The position numbers were made by a program, and so were the translations under genes. From the NCBI GenBank assembly GCA_028023455.1, contig JAQFVV010000141.1, positions 2,720,843-2,784,842 of the forward strand: 64,000 nt of DNA, given 5' to 3'. The notes under the pieces were generated by a model that was not told the origin of the DNA, made no database searches, and saw nothing but the letters and a program-made list of their open reading frames with translations. Origin of the DNA: Epiperipatus broadwayi. Taxonomy: Eukaryota > Onychophora > Udeonychophora > Euonychophora > Peripatidae. The stretch's first letter is position 1; each line of letters starts with the position of its first letter. Below, one piece after another: positions 1 to 13,756 of this stretch.

Positions 1-702
1 TTGGTAGAAGATTTTTATCAAGAATTATATAGTAATAAAAAACAAGTACCTCTTATATCTATTACATCTTCCGAATTGCCCAGAATTTTAAATGAAGAAG
101 TGAGACATGCAATTAAATGTACGAAGAAAGGAAAGGATCCAGGTAATGATGGAATTATAATTGATATATTAAAAGAAGCAAGTGAAGAAATAGAATTTTT
201 TTTAGCAAAGTTATATACCAAATGTCTAAATGATAAAGATGTACCGGATGATTGGAAGAATGCAGTAATAATATTAATATTTAAAAAAGGTGATAAAGAA
301 GATATTAAAAATTACAAACCTATCAGCCTTTTATCAGTTTTATATAAAAATTTTACCAAGACAATTACAACTCGTCTACAGAGAACATTGGATTTCCACC
401 AACCAAGAGAGCAAGCTGGATTTAAAAGTGGTTTTAGTACAGTAGATTATATCCAGGTATTGAGAGAAATTATAGAAAGGACAAATGAATATGAGTTGCC
501 ATTATGCTTAGGATTTGTAGCTTATGAAAAAGCGTTTGATTCTATAAACATTTCTCCAGTGATTAAAGCATTGGATCATTAAGGTATAGATCCAGGATAT
601 AGTCATATTTTAAAGAATATTTATAAAAATGCAACAGCAACAATTAGATTACATAATGATACTAGAAAAGTCAACATTGAGAAAGGTGTAAGACAAGGAG
701 AG
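1..702 (+). pseudogene. RTE-type LINE reverse transcriptase fragment, 5' cut by window edge
   Basis: This is part of a non-LTR retrotransposon reverse transcriptase. Visible RT blocks in order are the PGnDGI finger block (residues about 46-52), the DWKNA...FKKGD stretch, NYKPISLLS, the QAGF block and motif A reading FVAYEKAFDS. After a stop at 580-582 the same frame continues through IDPGY to GVRQGE, matching the GVRQGD block that precedes the YxDD motif; YxDD itself is absent. In this family motif A is normally FxDYEKAFDS, so the first catalytic aspartate is replaced by alanine. With the stop and the missing 3' half, this is a dead copy. The family call rests on similarity to the RTE-like ORFs often labelled craniofacial development protein 2-like in animal genomes. 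Confidence 0.88.
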
Positions 703-1089
703 TATCATATTTATATTTAAATGCGGAGTTCTAATTCCGTGCTTAATCGCATTAACATTTGAAGTTGAACTATGGCTCAAAACAATGATTAAGTTTAATT
801 TTGAAATTTAATTAACATGAAATTATACTTTATTTTTATCATTATTATTATTTTATAGTAGTTAATGTGAATTTCAGATACAAAGAAGTTTTTTTTTTTT
901 TAATTTTGCCATGAATGTAATATTTGAGATTGTGGTGATAATATAAATGTGTGTTTCTTTTTTTTATTTAAGTATAATAAATATTTGTTATTGTTATAAA
1001 TTTACATATGGGTCGTGTGTTTTGAAAATGTGGATATTTAGAACCATGCGCCGCCTTATAAAAGGTATATTCTATATACTAACATAAGA

Positions 1090-1258
1090 TTGTAAAAGAC
1101 CCAGAAAGAGACCACATGTGAGATGGATGGATGAAATAAAAAAATGTGCAGAAGTGTTGTGGAGAAGAGAAGCTAAAGATCGGAGAAGATGGATTAAACT
1201 TGGAGAGACCTTCATCCTGCAGTGGATTGATAATGGTTGATGATGATGATGATATACT
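1090..1258 (+). mobile_element. RTE LINE 3' end (C-terminus, 3' UTR and GAT-rich tail)
   Basis: About 165 bp nearly match 32740-32890, the downstream end of the second RTE copy. Both share the coding stretch for RKRPHVRWMDEI, the TGGAGAAGAGAAGCTAAAGA block, the CATCCTGCAGTGGATTGATAA block and a short tail of TGATGAT-type repeats. The piece is severely 5'-truncated, as expected from aborted target-primed reverse transcription. Between the RT fragment at 1-702 and this end lies unrelated AT-rich DNA, so they may be one damaged copy or two. Confidence 0.8.
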
Positions 1259-2557
1259 AACATAACCAATTGTATAAACGTTGTATTAATAACGATATTA
1301 ATACCAGATCACATTTAAATTTATCAATTGTCTTATGTTTATTGATTTCCATAATTCACTTCCATAATTCATTTCCATAATTTATTTCCATTATTCACCT
1401 TTATAAAATATAAACCAAGAAAGGTTTTTTTGTAGGGGGGAACGATCATTTCATGTGGATAAAAATATACCCGACTCATGAAATATAATAGATTTAAAAA
1501 GTACTAGTTAAATTTTGGCAAACAGATGATAGGAAATAAAATAAAATTAAGAAAAAATAGTCAATTCAGATATGTTAAACTTAGTTATTGATTTTGTTGC
1601 AATGGATTGAATATTAAGAGTAGACATAAAATCATTTTTCTGCTTTTGATATTTAATATGATTCCCACTGGTAAACTCACATTAAATTTTAATTTAGCCA
1701 GTTTATGGGACCATATCCATCCCATCTTAATAAGTTAGTAATTATTAATAATTGCACCTCAAGAGCAAATCAAGACTTTCAGAAGTTTGAGTTCTTAGAT
1801 TATTAAATTTAAGAGAGCTAGCTTGGAATTAAGAAATAATGTAAATGTCAAAAAATAGGGAAATACTATTATGATAATGATAGAGAATCCAGAGTTAGTT
1901 GGTAGGCCTATAGGTCTGTTTAAGAAAACAATTTAAGAGTTGTCAGTTAAGAATATATAAAGAAGAACATAACGCAGACATTTAGTCTTATATAATTGTG
2001 ACTATTAAAAGTAATAGATGCTGAGATCGAAAATAATAGTAGTTGGGTTAAATGGAAAGGATTTATAACATTTCTTTTATTTTATTTTGAATCAAACAAT
2101 AATCTAATAGTATATATTGTAACCATAAGTTATGAGTTCTCTGCATCGACTACTGATTTATTTCCAGTCATGTATATATTAGAAATATACATAACACTCT
2201 TGTAATTACCAGTCGAGATCATATATCTATTTAATGTTGTGGAAGAAAGTTGTCTATATTATTTACTTAGCAGTAATAACTTATCACGAGAGAATTTACA
2301 TAATTGTTAAGTTTAAAATTAAGACCATAATAAATTAAATTGGATGTATCAACATTATTTTTTTGAAGACATGTTATTTGCTTTCTTCATTGTATCCTAT
2401 ACAGCATGGATGATGATCTTTGGTGGGTATTACGATTTCTTAGTTACAATTTGGCACCCAGGTATAAATATTTTTATTATTACTATTATTAGGTAAAACG
2501 CACTAGCATTTTGTTAGGTTCCAGAATTGTTATTAATCTACTTTACCAATATAAATA
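1259..2557. other. AT-rich DNA with no recognisable gene
   Basis: All frames are closed at short intervals. I see no repeat with partners elsewhere in the window. Confidence 0.6.
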
Positions 2558-2559
2558 TA

Positions 2560-3874
2560 CCCGGGTCTCGTTTTATGTGGATTTATTTAATGCGATTTTG
2601 AAGTTATGCGGTTCACGTTTTTTCTTAATATCTTTGTATGCGGTTTTCTTTTATGCAATAAAAATTATTAGATCAGAAGTCGAGCTCCGATAATGCGCTA
2701 TTACTTTAAATATTATAAATTTCACGCACTCACGTCATATTTAAAGTAATAGCGCATTATTGGAGTTCGACTTCTCTCTAATAATTTCAATATTTTCAGG
2801 CTTTATAATAGTACTGTAATAGATTTTATGCAATAAAGAAGTTCATAATTCACTTAAAATCAGGATTTCCCTATTTTATACACACACATTAAATTTTACA
2901 AGATTATAATGTAAATATGTTCAAACGTTATAGATGCCTATATTATGCATGTTGCTTTTTTTTGCATTTTCAATCACGTTCTATTTTTGCTTTTTTTTAA
3001 AAAAGAGTACTAGTCAATTAATCATTTAGTGTCTGCAAGTTTATTTTTAAAAGGTTAGTTATAGTGGTGTGCACAATAAAATTTGACAATTAATATCTGA
3101 TTTTTAATTATAATTAACAATTTAAAAATTAATGTGGTCTGAAAATAATGTGACGCAAAACAATGAAATTTGATTTTTAAACGGAATTGAAAATTAAAGA
3201 CAAAAATAAGAATTTAATTTTTAATTGTTAGTTTTAATTAAATTTTGCCCAACAGTAGTGAGTCTGTGTATTTTTATTATCGTAAGTCTAAGTTCTTAAT
3301 TTAAACTTTTGGTTTATTCTAACGGAGAAAAAAAAAAACACCCAACAAAATGAATTTCTTTGGAAACAAAAATTTCAATTTTAGATCGCTCTTAGTGCAA
3401 TGGATCAACAGCGATTGGAAAACATTTAGTTTAGGTGAGTCCACAATAAGAGCAATTAAAAAAATGAAGTTAGCACTAGTTGTATTTCCTCTTGTGACGA
3501 ATCTGATGTCTTAGTAGTTTACAAGTGAACTTACTTATCGTCAAATAGCGATAATAATTAAAATACTGTACACGTGTGAAAAATACTGTAAATTATGTCT
3601 AAAAACATATTGTTTTAAATAAAATTAAATGCTGTAGTTAATAAATAAGTAAAAAAGTTTGTCGTGTATCAATTGTTTTCAAATTTGAAATTTTTTATTA
3701 GTCATATTTTACTTCCTTATTTTTTTTTTTGTGCAAATTTTAAAGTAATTTTATGTTGTTGCTTTGCTTTTATGCGAATTTTAGAAAATTTCAAGGTAAG
3801 TTAAGTCTATTTTTGTGTGATTTCTTTTGTGGGCATTTTCTGAGGAACATATCTACTGCATAAAACAGACCTAG

Positions 3875-3877
<3 letters not shown>
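2560..3877 (+). mobile_element. Non-autonomous Tigger/pogo-like DNA transposon, copy A
   Basis: The left end reads CCCGGGTCTCGTTTTATG and the right end is its imperfect reverse complement (CATAAAACAGACCTAGGTG), each bordered by TA, the target duplication of Tc1/mariner/pogo elements. Subterminal sequence alternates TTTTATG-TGGATT-TAATGCGATTTTGAAGTTATGCGG, like the CCTCGTTTTA-rich ends of Tigger elements. No transposase frame is present, so it would depend on a partner. The interior matches copy B (4771-5721), for example the ACATTAAATTTTACAAGATT block. The family name is inferred from the termini only. Confidence 0.65.
2675..2775. repeat. Hairpin insert in transposon A, 39-bp arms
   Basis: Left arm 2675-2713 and right arm 2737-2775 are reverse complements with two mismatches, around a 23-nt loop. 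The arms start AGAAGTCGAGCTCCGATAAT. Flanks AATTATTAGA and CTAATAATTT extend the symmetry. The same hairpin is present in transposon B (4841-4934), more diverged. It could be a structural part of the transposon or a tiny nested MITE. Confidence 0.8.

Positions 3878-3923
<46 letters not shown>
3878..3923. repeat. (TA)n microsatellite at the right edge of transposon A
   Basis: About 45 bp of pure TA follow directly from the TA target duplication of the element. Confidence 0.9.
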
Positions 3924-3924
<1 letters not shown>

Positions 3925-4770
3925 TGCCTTCATATCTTGTACATAGTTGTGAGCAGATTTTCTGGAATTGTCAGGATTTCTAAATACAGCAGTACAAAAG
4001 TTATAAGCGGTACTAAATATAAATTTCAAAATTAGAATAAATTATTAAATGTCATATTTAAATTTATAAAAAAATATAATGGGATTGTCAAGTGTGTTTA
4101 AATTCAAGAGAAATTAATAAATTATACAAACCTATTTTTAAATTTAAGAGAAATTAATGCATTTTACAAACTATGTTTAAACTTTCTGTTATTAAACAAT
4201 ATATAGAATATAAAGAAAAACAATCCAATTAAATATGTTAGCATAAAAAATAGATTTTAAATAATTAAATTGAAATAGATTCACAAAAAATAAAATCTAT
4301 TTTGAGATATGAGAGAAAAAGAGGGAAGAATTTAGTGAATTTAATAATCACCATGTTTTGAAAATTCAAACAATTGGATATTTTTTATATCCTTCAAAAT
4401 AAACGAAATTAAGATAAAGATTTTGAAATGAAGACTTTAAAAAAATTGGGTCGGTAAAAATAAATTATTTCACAATTCCAATACATTTATTTTAAAAAAA
4501 AACTAAAAATAAAGAATTGACATGATATTTCCAATACTTTCTAATGAATATACATTTTTAATACAAAAATTCAAAAATTTAACATGTATCTTTAGTAATA
4601 TATTCCACTAAACAAAATAAATAAACAAACATATATGAAACAGGGATATTTAATTTTGTAATAAGTAAGTTGTTATTATGAATGCAATAACAAAATGGAC
4701 ACACAATAAGTAATAATAATGATTTTATTCAAGTGATTTATTCTATGATTCACTTATTTATTTTCTAGTA
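3924..4770. other. AT-rich DNA with no recognisable gene
   Basis: There is no open frame of note. A short internal duplication (TTTAAATTYAAGAGAAATTAAT near 4105 and 4140) is the only structure seen. Confidence 0.55.
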
Positions 4771-5721
4771 CACCTGGGTCTCTTTTTACATGGACTTATT
4801 TAACACGATTTTGAAGTTACGTGATTTGTGTTTCACTGGAAGTCGAACTCCGATATTGCACTATTACTTTAAATAATAAATTTCACCACTTTTGTTATAT
4901 TGAAAGTAATAGCACATTATTGAAATTCGACTTTCAACTTAGTAATTTCAATATTTTCAGTGCTTTATAATAGCAAGGTTTTATGCAATAATGAAATTAA
5001 AATCACGATTTCCACATTTTATGTATACACACATTAAATTTTACAAGATTATAATGTAAATTTGTTCAAACATTGTGCGTGTTAATTTTGAATTTTAAAT
5101 CACATTCTGTTTTTGCTTTTTAAAAAAGAACGTAATCAATTATTAATCATTTAGTGTCCGCAAGTTTATTTTTAAAAGGTGAGCACAGTTAAAATTGAAA
5201 ATTAAAGACAAAAATAAGAATTTAATGTTTAGTTGTTAGATTAATTACTAATTACATTGTCACCAGAAAACCATTAATTAACACAACCTGAGAGTGACAT
5301 TGGCGCTAGTTGTATTTCATCTTGTGAAGAATCTGATTTTTTTATCAGTTTGCAAACGAACCTTTTTACCGGAAAATAGCGATAATAATTAAATTGTGTA
5401 TAAAAAAAATATAAATTACTGTAAATTATGCATAAAAATATATTGTTTTGAATAAAATTAAATATTCTAGTTAAAAAAAGTTTGTCTTGTATCAATTTTT
5501 TTTAAATTTAAAATTTTTTATTAGTCATATTTTATTTCCTTATTTTTTTTTGCACAAATTTTAAAGTAAATTTTATGTTGGTGCTTTGCTTTTACATGAG
5601 TTTTGAAAAATCACAGTCAATATCCCCCCTTTTTTAAGGTAAGTTACGTCTATTTTTGCACGATTTCGTTTGCGCATGTTTTCTGAGGAATCTATCTATC
5701 ACGTAAAATGAGACCCAGGTG
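4771..5721 (+). mobile_element. Non-autonomous Tigger/pogo-like DNA transposon, copy B
   Basis: The left terminus is CACCTGGGTCTCTTTTTA and the right terminus TAAAATGAGACCCAGGTG, an almost perfect terminal inverted repeat with TA on both outer sides (4769-4770 and 5722-5723). It is shorter than A (about 950 against 1,318 bp) but collinear, including the internal hairpin and the GTAAGTTACGTCTATTTTTG stretch before the right end. No transposase is encoded. Confidence 0.72.
4841..4934. repeat. Diverged copy of the transposon hairpin
   Basis: The arms begin AGTCGAACTCCGATATTGCA and end near TTGAAATTCGACTT, with several mismatches relative to the copy at 2675-2775. Confidence 0.7.
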
Positions 5722-5947
5722 TATTTATTTATTTGTTCATTTATATACTTTTACCTAAAATTGATCACAACTAATTTACGAGTTGATACTAACATTAATA
5801 ATAAATAATATTATTTTAAAATATTAGTCTGCCATGGTTATCTGGTTAACTTTTATATTTCAGTACCTCCATTATTCATAGACCAAGTGAAATGAAACTA
5901 AATAAGACAATTATTTTTAAAAAAATATGTGATATGCAACATTCCAT

Positions 5948-6043
5948 AATACCATGATCTTAATGTTTGCTGCCTGCCTATTTTTTTGCTGTATGACTTA
6001 ATCAATAGATAGGTAGAAAACATTAAGATCATGGAATTATAGG
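5948..6043. repeat. Imperfect hairpin of about 95 bp
   Basis: CCATGATCTTAATGTTT at 5952-5968 is perfectly inverted at 6018-6034. Pairing continues with mismatches into CTGCCTGCCTA on the left and TAGATAGGTAG on the right, leaving a loop of about 25 nt. No partner copy was found in the window. Confidence 0.75.
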
Positions 6044-6049
6044 CAGGTT

Positions 6050-8140
<2,091 letters not shown>

Positions 8141-8143
8141 CTG

Positions 8144-8265
8144 TTATAATAACTGCACATGGAACTCTCAATTCAAGAACACAAGCCAGAACTATGAGAA
8201 AAAGATGGAACCCATCTTCTTCTCTACTTAAGTTTATATATAAATAAGCCAGACTCAGGCATTCC
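8144..8265 (+). repeat. Inverted repeat, left copy (partner 9599-9720)
   Basis: This ~120-bp block is the reverse complement of 9599-9720 at high identity (shared CATGGAACTCTCAATTCAAG, AACACAAGCCAGAA and TATATATAAATAAGCCAG). The pair brackets transposon C, so together they form a fold-back about 1.58 kb long. They could be arms of an older element into which transposon C inserted. Confidence 0.85.
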
Positions 8266-8312
8266 AAATGTTATTATTATATCATCTGCTTGCACTTAAT
8301 AAATTTGATATA

Positions 8313-9460
8313 CACCTGGTTCTTATTTTATGCAGTAGATAGGTTCCACAGAAAACTCATATTAAAAAAATCACACAAAAATAGAATTAATGTACCTTGA
8401 AAAATGGGGGATAGGTTCTGTAATTTTTAGAAATTGCATAAAAGCAAAACAACAATGAAAAATTATTTTAAAACTCACATTAAAAAAATAAGGAAATAAA
8501 GTATGATTAATAAAAAATTTCAAATATTTAAAAAATAATAATACATTTTTTTTCCTTTTTTTATTAACTACAGTATTTAATTGTATATATATATTAATCA
8601 TTACTACTATATGTGTTTATTTGTGAATGGGTAAGAAAGTGAATTCATCACAAGAGGAAGTACAACTAGTGCCACTTTCAGTCCTGTATTGTATTAATGA
8701 TTTTTTGTCAACAATGTAATTGGTGATTAAACTTTGAGATGATGATTTTATTAATTGTTTATAAAACTCATGATTTCCAGACATATAACTATTTACCTCT
8801 CATTGGAATTTAAGAAGTTTTTCATTGCAGGGATCTCTCACAGATTTCCACATTTTCTGACATTGATTTTTACTTATCAGAAAATAATAACTTTGCCTTT
8901 TTTATTTACTACTGAAATAAATTTTCAATGTTCACATTTTGTTTCTATATTTAAAAAATGAGATTGCAATCAAAACAAAAAGATTATGCATCATCATTAG
9001 AAAGATTATTTTCAGTTTACAAAATCAAGAAAATCTTCATTATTTATTTAAAAAATCTAAGATTATTTATTTATGTTATACCTAACAAAATATGTTTTAA
9101 AAGTTTAAAATTTTTGAATATTTATTGTGATATTTTTATGCACAAGTATAAATCTATGATTATTATTTACTCATTAGTATAAATAGGTTTTTTTTTAACA
9201 TAGAGGCTAAGATTCTAAATACAGCTTCAGGAGATATTCATGTTAACTGCTAATATAACATTATATTTTTGGAAAAAAAAGTATTTCAAGTCACAATAAG
9301 TTATTAATAATTTAAATTTCTTGATATCTAATAAATATAGTGAAATATAAACTTCTTTATTGCATAAAAGAAAATCCACATAAAAAGATATTAAGAAGAA
9401 ACATGAATCACATAACTTCAAATTCACATTAAAATAATCTGCATAAACAAATCCCAGGTG
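8313..9460 (-). mobile_element. Non-autonomous Tigger/pogo-like DNA transposon, copy C
   Basis: The left terminus CACCTGGTTCTTATTTTATG and right terminus GCATAAACAAATCCCAGGTG are inverted relatives of the A/B ends, with TA at 8311-8312 and 9461-9462. The AAAATCCACATAAAAAG...CATAACTTCAAATTCACATT stretch near the right end is the reverse complement of A's left subterminal region, so the copy is inverted relative to A. Its interior (about 8850-9340) differs from A and B but recurs at 23490-23965. Short frames inside show no transposase. Confidence 0.68.
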
Positions 9461-9598
9461 TATTTACATTTGTTACTATCATTTCATTAGATTTAAAAAT
9501 TTCTTCATAGTAAATCAAAAGATTTCACATTGTTTATTTATATATAATATTTAGTGAATTAAATGTGAAGTTGTTTTAAGCTTCACACTCTTAATTCA

Positions 9599-9720
9599 GA
9601 ATGCTTGAGGCTGGCTTATTTATATATAAATTTAAGTAGAGAAGAAGTTGGGTCCCATCTTTCTCTTGTAATTCTGGCTTGTGTTCTTGAATTGAGAGTT
9701 CCATGTGCAGTCATTATTAC
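9599..9720 (-). repeat. Inverted repeat, right copy (partner 8144-8265)
   Basis: Reverse complement of 8144-8265, ending with CCATGTGCAG next to TCATTATTAC. Mismatches are scattered, suggesting an old duplication. Confidence 0.85.
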
Positions 9721-9779
9721 ATGTGATTGGCTGTCCCATAAGCATTTTTTAAAGTGAGTCTGTCGAATGTTTTAGCTTC

Positions 9780-9840
9780 ATGTTATACATATATAAAGAG
9801 CCTGCTAATAGCTCTAAACAAGCTTATTTTTTTATTTTTT
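9780..9840 (+). repeat. Partial copy of the fold-back arm at 10202-10265
   Basis: It shares ATATATAAAGAGCCTGCTAA-TAGCTCTAAACAAGCTTATT with the left arm of the fold-back at 10163-10684, in the same orientation. Confidence 0.8.
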
Positions 9841-9884
9841 AATTATAAATGCTTCAAGAGAAAATACATGAAGCCTTTATCTAT

Positions 9885-10130
9885 GATGATCCCCATCTGC
9901 AGACCAGTTTTGAGCATTGACTCTCTTCAGTGAGGAGCTGGACATTAGATTCAAAATACTAATTCAAGCCAAGAATTTATCTAATTCTTAAATATTAAGA
10001 GAAAGATCTAAATCTTCAGACACCTACATGTCTTCAAAATCAGCTCTTTAACTAAAGAAACTATATGGGCCTGAACTTAATTCAGTGATCCCATATATTA
10101 GTAGGCTTAGCAATTTAATATAGCCAAAGC
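9885..10130 (-). repeat. Decayed relative of the 466-bp hammerhead repeat
   Basis: On the minus strand this segment is collinear with the 54-kb repeat unit. Shared landmarks, read on the plus strand, are CAGTGAGGAGC (9928-9938), GCCTGAACTTAATTCAGT (compare GTCTGAACTCAATTCAGT at 53746), CTCTTTAACTAAAG and ATAGCCAAAGCC. The block at 9895-9938 reads on the minus strand as GCTCCTCA, CTGAAGA, a GAG/CTC stem with a six-base loop, AAAAC, TG, GTC. That is the hammerhead layout with the essential G of GAAA changed to A. Homology is by eye and divergence is large. Confidence 0.6.
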
Positions 10131-10305
10131 CTTATTAGCAAAATTGTAATATTTATAAAAATAAGTCACTTGTCACATGACCTATGCAGCTTGCATTACC
10201 AATATGTAATATATATATAAAGAGCCTGCTAATAGCTCTAAACAAGCTTATTTCTTATTTTTTTAATTAATACATTGTACAGGCTTGAACCTGCATTAAT
10301 ATATT

Positions 10306-10380
10306 TGGGATTCGAACTCAGATTTTCACATGTCCCACTACTCTCAGTGCCATCTCATATTGCTGACCCACTTGATCACA
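10306..10380 (-). mobile_element. tRNA-like SINE head (degenerate)
   Basis: On the minus strand a box-A-like TGATCAAGTGGGTCAGCAAT is followed about 40 nt later by a box-B-like GAGTTCGAATCCCA. Spacing fits an internal pol III promoter of a tRNA-derived SINE. The cloverleaf is not convincing, so this is not called a functional tRNA gene. Confidence 0.5.
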
Positions 10381-10460
10381 CACATGATGAAAATATAAAT
10401 AGCCACAAATATATGTATTTCATGCTAAACCAACAATCATCAGTTGGTCTAGATTATTAT

Positions 10461-10464
<4 letters not shown>

Positions 10465-10523
<59 letters not shown>
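10465..10523. repeat. (AT)n microsatellite, about 59 bp
   Basis: A pure AT run inside the fold-back element. Confidence 0.97.
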
Positions 10524-10525
<2 letters not shown>

Positions 10526-10840
10526 CAGTGCTCAGCTTTATATTAAGGTAGCCAATCTTCATTATAAATGTTGTATTTATAATTAAAAAAATTAAAAATT
10601 AGATTGTTTAGAGCTATTAGCAGGTTTTTTATATATTACATATTGGTAATGCAAGCTATACAGGTCATGTGACAAGTGACTTATATTTATATATTTTGAA
10701 ATACGAACTCTAATGTATTTATACATTAGTTCACAGAAGGCAGTACTGGATTTTTTAATCATGTGGGATGATTTAATTGCTTAATATTTGTATATTTATT
10801 TCAGTATAGCGTTATGCACTGGGATTATATATATATATAT

Positions 10841-13036
10841 TGTAACGATCTGGAGAAAGCGACTTAACGTAATCTGCACTACGGGGCAACATCTAGGCAT
10901 TTGAACTTAGAAAAATTTATAAAGTAGGCAGATACGTAAGTCAAAAAAAATTTTTTTTTTTTTTTTTTTTAAATTTTGATTCCGGTCGTTAGCCCATGTC
11001 ACTAGCTCAGTGGAATAGCAGAGATTTAATAATATAATCTAAGAGTATATATAAAAAAGAATAAAATAAGCCACTGCCAGTAATTAACATACAATTATTT
11101 ATTTATGCACATATATATATATAAGATTTAAAATTATTTTAGTATTAGTTTTACATTTTAACATTTAACATTATTTTTAACTTTGATTTTTGACTTTAAT
11201 TTACATTTAATTACTATTATATTCTAATTTTACATTTTAATTAAGTTCGCACAGATAAATTTAGGAAAGCTTGTTTATCATGTTGAATATAGATCGGTTA
11301 CATAGATTTCACGGTCAAAGACATTTCAAAGTAAACATAAACGATCAAACTACAAAATTATTGATTACTGACAATTGCGGAGGGAAATTTATACGTAACC
11401 CAATAGTATTCATCATAAGATACTTGCATTGTCACCAATAACATAAAAGACATCCGAATAAATACATTTTAGATACGCACCGTAAGGTATCATTATTTAT
11501 CGAATGTCTATATATTTTGATCAAATATGAAAACCCAAAACATACTTAACCGATAACCAATCCATGCAAGCGTCTATAAACCACTTAAATTTAATGCATT
11601 TTTATTTAGGGTCAAGTATGAATAGACCACATAGATTTGCATTTGAAAATAAAATATTCTATCCCTATTTAACCTTAGGCTAAAATTCGTAGTCAAACTG
11701 GCATCAATTCATCTGATATATCGATGTATTCAATGTAATAAAATACGGCAGCACAAAAGGTTAAGGGAAGAAATTGCCTCTTATGAGATAGGAATATTAC
11801 ATCTATCTGCAAAGAAGAGCAATAAAACAAAAAACTCCATAGAAAGGAACTGCGGTATCCGACTTATAATTCCTTCCATAGGCAAACGGAAGTGTGCGGC
11901 GTATGAAGCGATTCTGCCCGTAGCGAATCAATATTACATCTACTAATCACACCAATATATCCAATCCATTGACCCAATTTAACCACGAAACAAATAACCT
12001 AAGATTATCCTCCCCTAATATAACTTTACAAATCTATACAGCCATTCACGCCCGACTTAAGTTTAACATTGATATATTTTAATTTATCGGAAAACAGAAA
12101 TCATAAATAAACTTAAAGAACAAAATTAAATAAATGGAAATGATTTTACAAATAAATAAAAAATACATCAAATAACATTTTAACTACTTTAGTCAGATAG
12201 GAAACTAATGCAATTATTTTAAATACGAAAAGTTTTTAACTTAATGTTCATTAATTGTAAAGTTCTTACAGTTTTAAACAGTTCATCTTTATCTGTCGTT
12301 TGTAAGTTTGAACGGGAATTCCCTCGCCGTCCTGAAGATATTGGTATACATTTAGCCGATGTTTTATTTATTCATTCGGAGGTTTTTTAATTTAGTTGGT
12401 CCTCAATGTAGGAAACGATAGTTCATTTCTCCTTTCTTTAACAGCTGAAAGAATTGACTGTGCATCTGTCAATTCCTCCAACTCCGTACTACTACATATA
12501 GTCACATCGTAATAACCAATTTCCAGTCACTGATTAATAATTTCCAAATTTTCCTTTTATATTAATGTGAAGGATTGAATTTACATTACGTCACTGATGC
12601 GATGGTCCTTTCGCTGCGGTCTGATTCCATAGGGATTTCTTCTTATTTGCTAACACTTTCTATTGTTTTCCTATCTGACCGGTGTTTTTACATTTAAATG
12701 CTGAAGGCTGGTTTACATTTAACTAATTAACAATCATTTCCATTTCTGATTAATTAACCTGTTTTCCAAATCAAAAATATATATAAAGATAAATTTAAAG
12801 ATATAATTTCATCTCCAAATCTTTTTAAAATTTAGTTTTAAAACACTTTTTCTTTAATAAAGTTATATTTTAATAATTTTTCATTATCTGTGCGATTTAA
12901 TATATAAGAGTTTAAGATGATATTTAATTTCAATTTCCAATTCTAAAAGAAAATTTTTAAATGCGAACTTTTTAATTTACTTTCATGTTTAATAAATAAA
13001 AAAACAACAATGTAACGAATGTCTGTGCTCGTTACA
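10841..13036 (-). repeat. LTR-like unit 1
   Basis: Length 2,196 bp. It differs from units 2 and 3 by scattered substitutions, for example GGGGCAACATC here against GGGGCGCCATC in the others. The end carries a small palindrome (TGTAACGA, ten bases, TCGTTACA). Confidence 0.72.
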
Positions 13037-13756
13037 TATCAGTAAAGTTACTTAAAAAAATGATCAAAAAAAAAATATTTTACTTAGGGTTAGTAATTAC
13101 GGTACACGATTAACAAAATTTACAAAACATTTGGTTAATAATTTTACAAAAAGAAAAATGTTTACTATCGCTTACCTAAGGACCATTTACGTTTACACCC
13201 CTCCCCACAAGAGTTCTATTTTATTTTATACATTTTATTTTTACACATGGCATGACAAGCAAGTTATTTTATAAATTATTTATTTAGGAGGTTGCATTGA
13301 GATAAATATGTTTTAAGAAATAATGGGTTTAAACGTGTATATTTGCAGCACAATTATAAATACCACCAACTTATTTATGACTGATTGAAATGCATACATA
13401 GGGTTACACTGAAGTAATTCCCAAAGGTACTCATCGTAAGGCACCACATTTCGATCATAAACTTACGTGGCTGTGCGCTCCTATACACCTTAAAGCATAA
13501 TTTATATTACAACAACAACAAAAAAACATATCAATCGCAACCTTTTGACTTTTTTTTTTTTTTAAACAAAATTTAGTTTTAAAATTATTTATACGTTCTC
13601 GTGTTTAATATATATGTGCAATTTCTTCTGGCAGTGCTTTTATAAGATTCAAAGTATACGACTTTATGTAACAGATAAAAATATTTCATTTTGAAAAAAA
13701 AAATTTACTCAGGGTATATGTGGTTTATTAAAGATCGGCCCGAGTTGGTTCACCAT
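13037..13756 (-). repeat. Internal region 1 of the tandem LTR array
   Basis: 720 bp without an open frame, near-identical to 15954-16687. Read on the minus strand it begins ATGGTGAACCAACTCGGGCC directly after the LTR end. Confidence 0.65.
13737..13755 (-). promoter_or_regulatory. Putative primer-binding site
   Basis: On the minus strand, one base after the LTR terminus CGTTACA, the sequence TGGTGAACCAACTCGGGCC begins with TGG, as expected for a site complementary to a tRNA 3' end. The second internal region has TGGCGAACC at 16668-16686. The tRNA is not identified. Confidence 0.45.

Larger units (their letters stand above)
10163..10684. repeat. Fold-back element with ~82-bp arms
   Basis: The left arm, about 10163-10245 (AAGTCACTTGTCACATGACC...CTAATAGCTCTAAACAA), is the reverse complement of about 10603-10684 with few differences. 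Between the arms lie a tRNA-like segment and an AT microsatellite. Part of the arm also occurs at 9780-9840. Confidence 0.85.
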
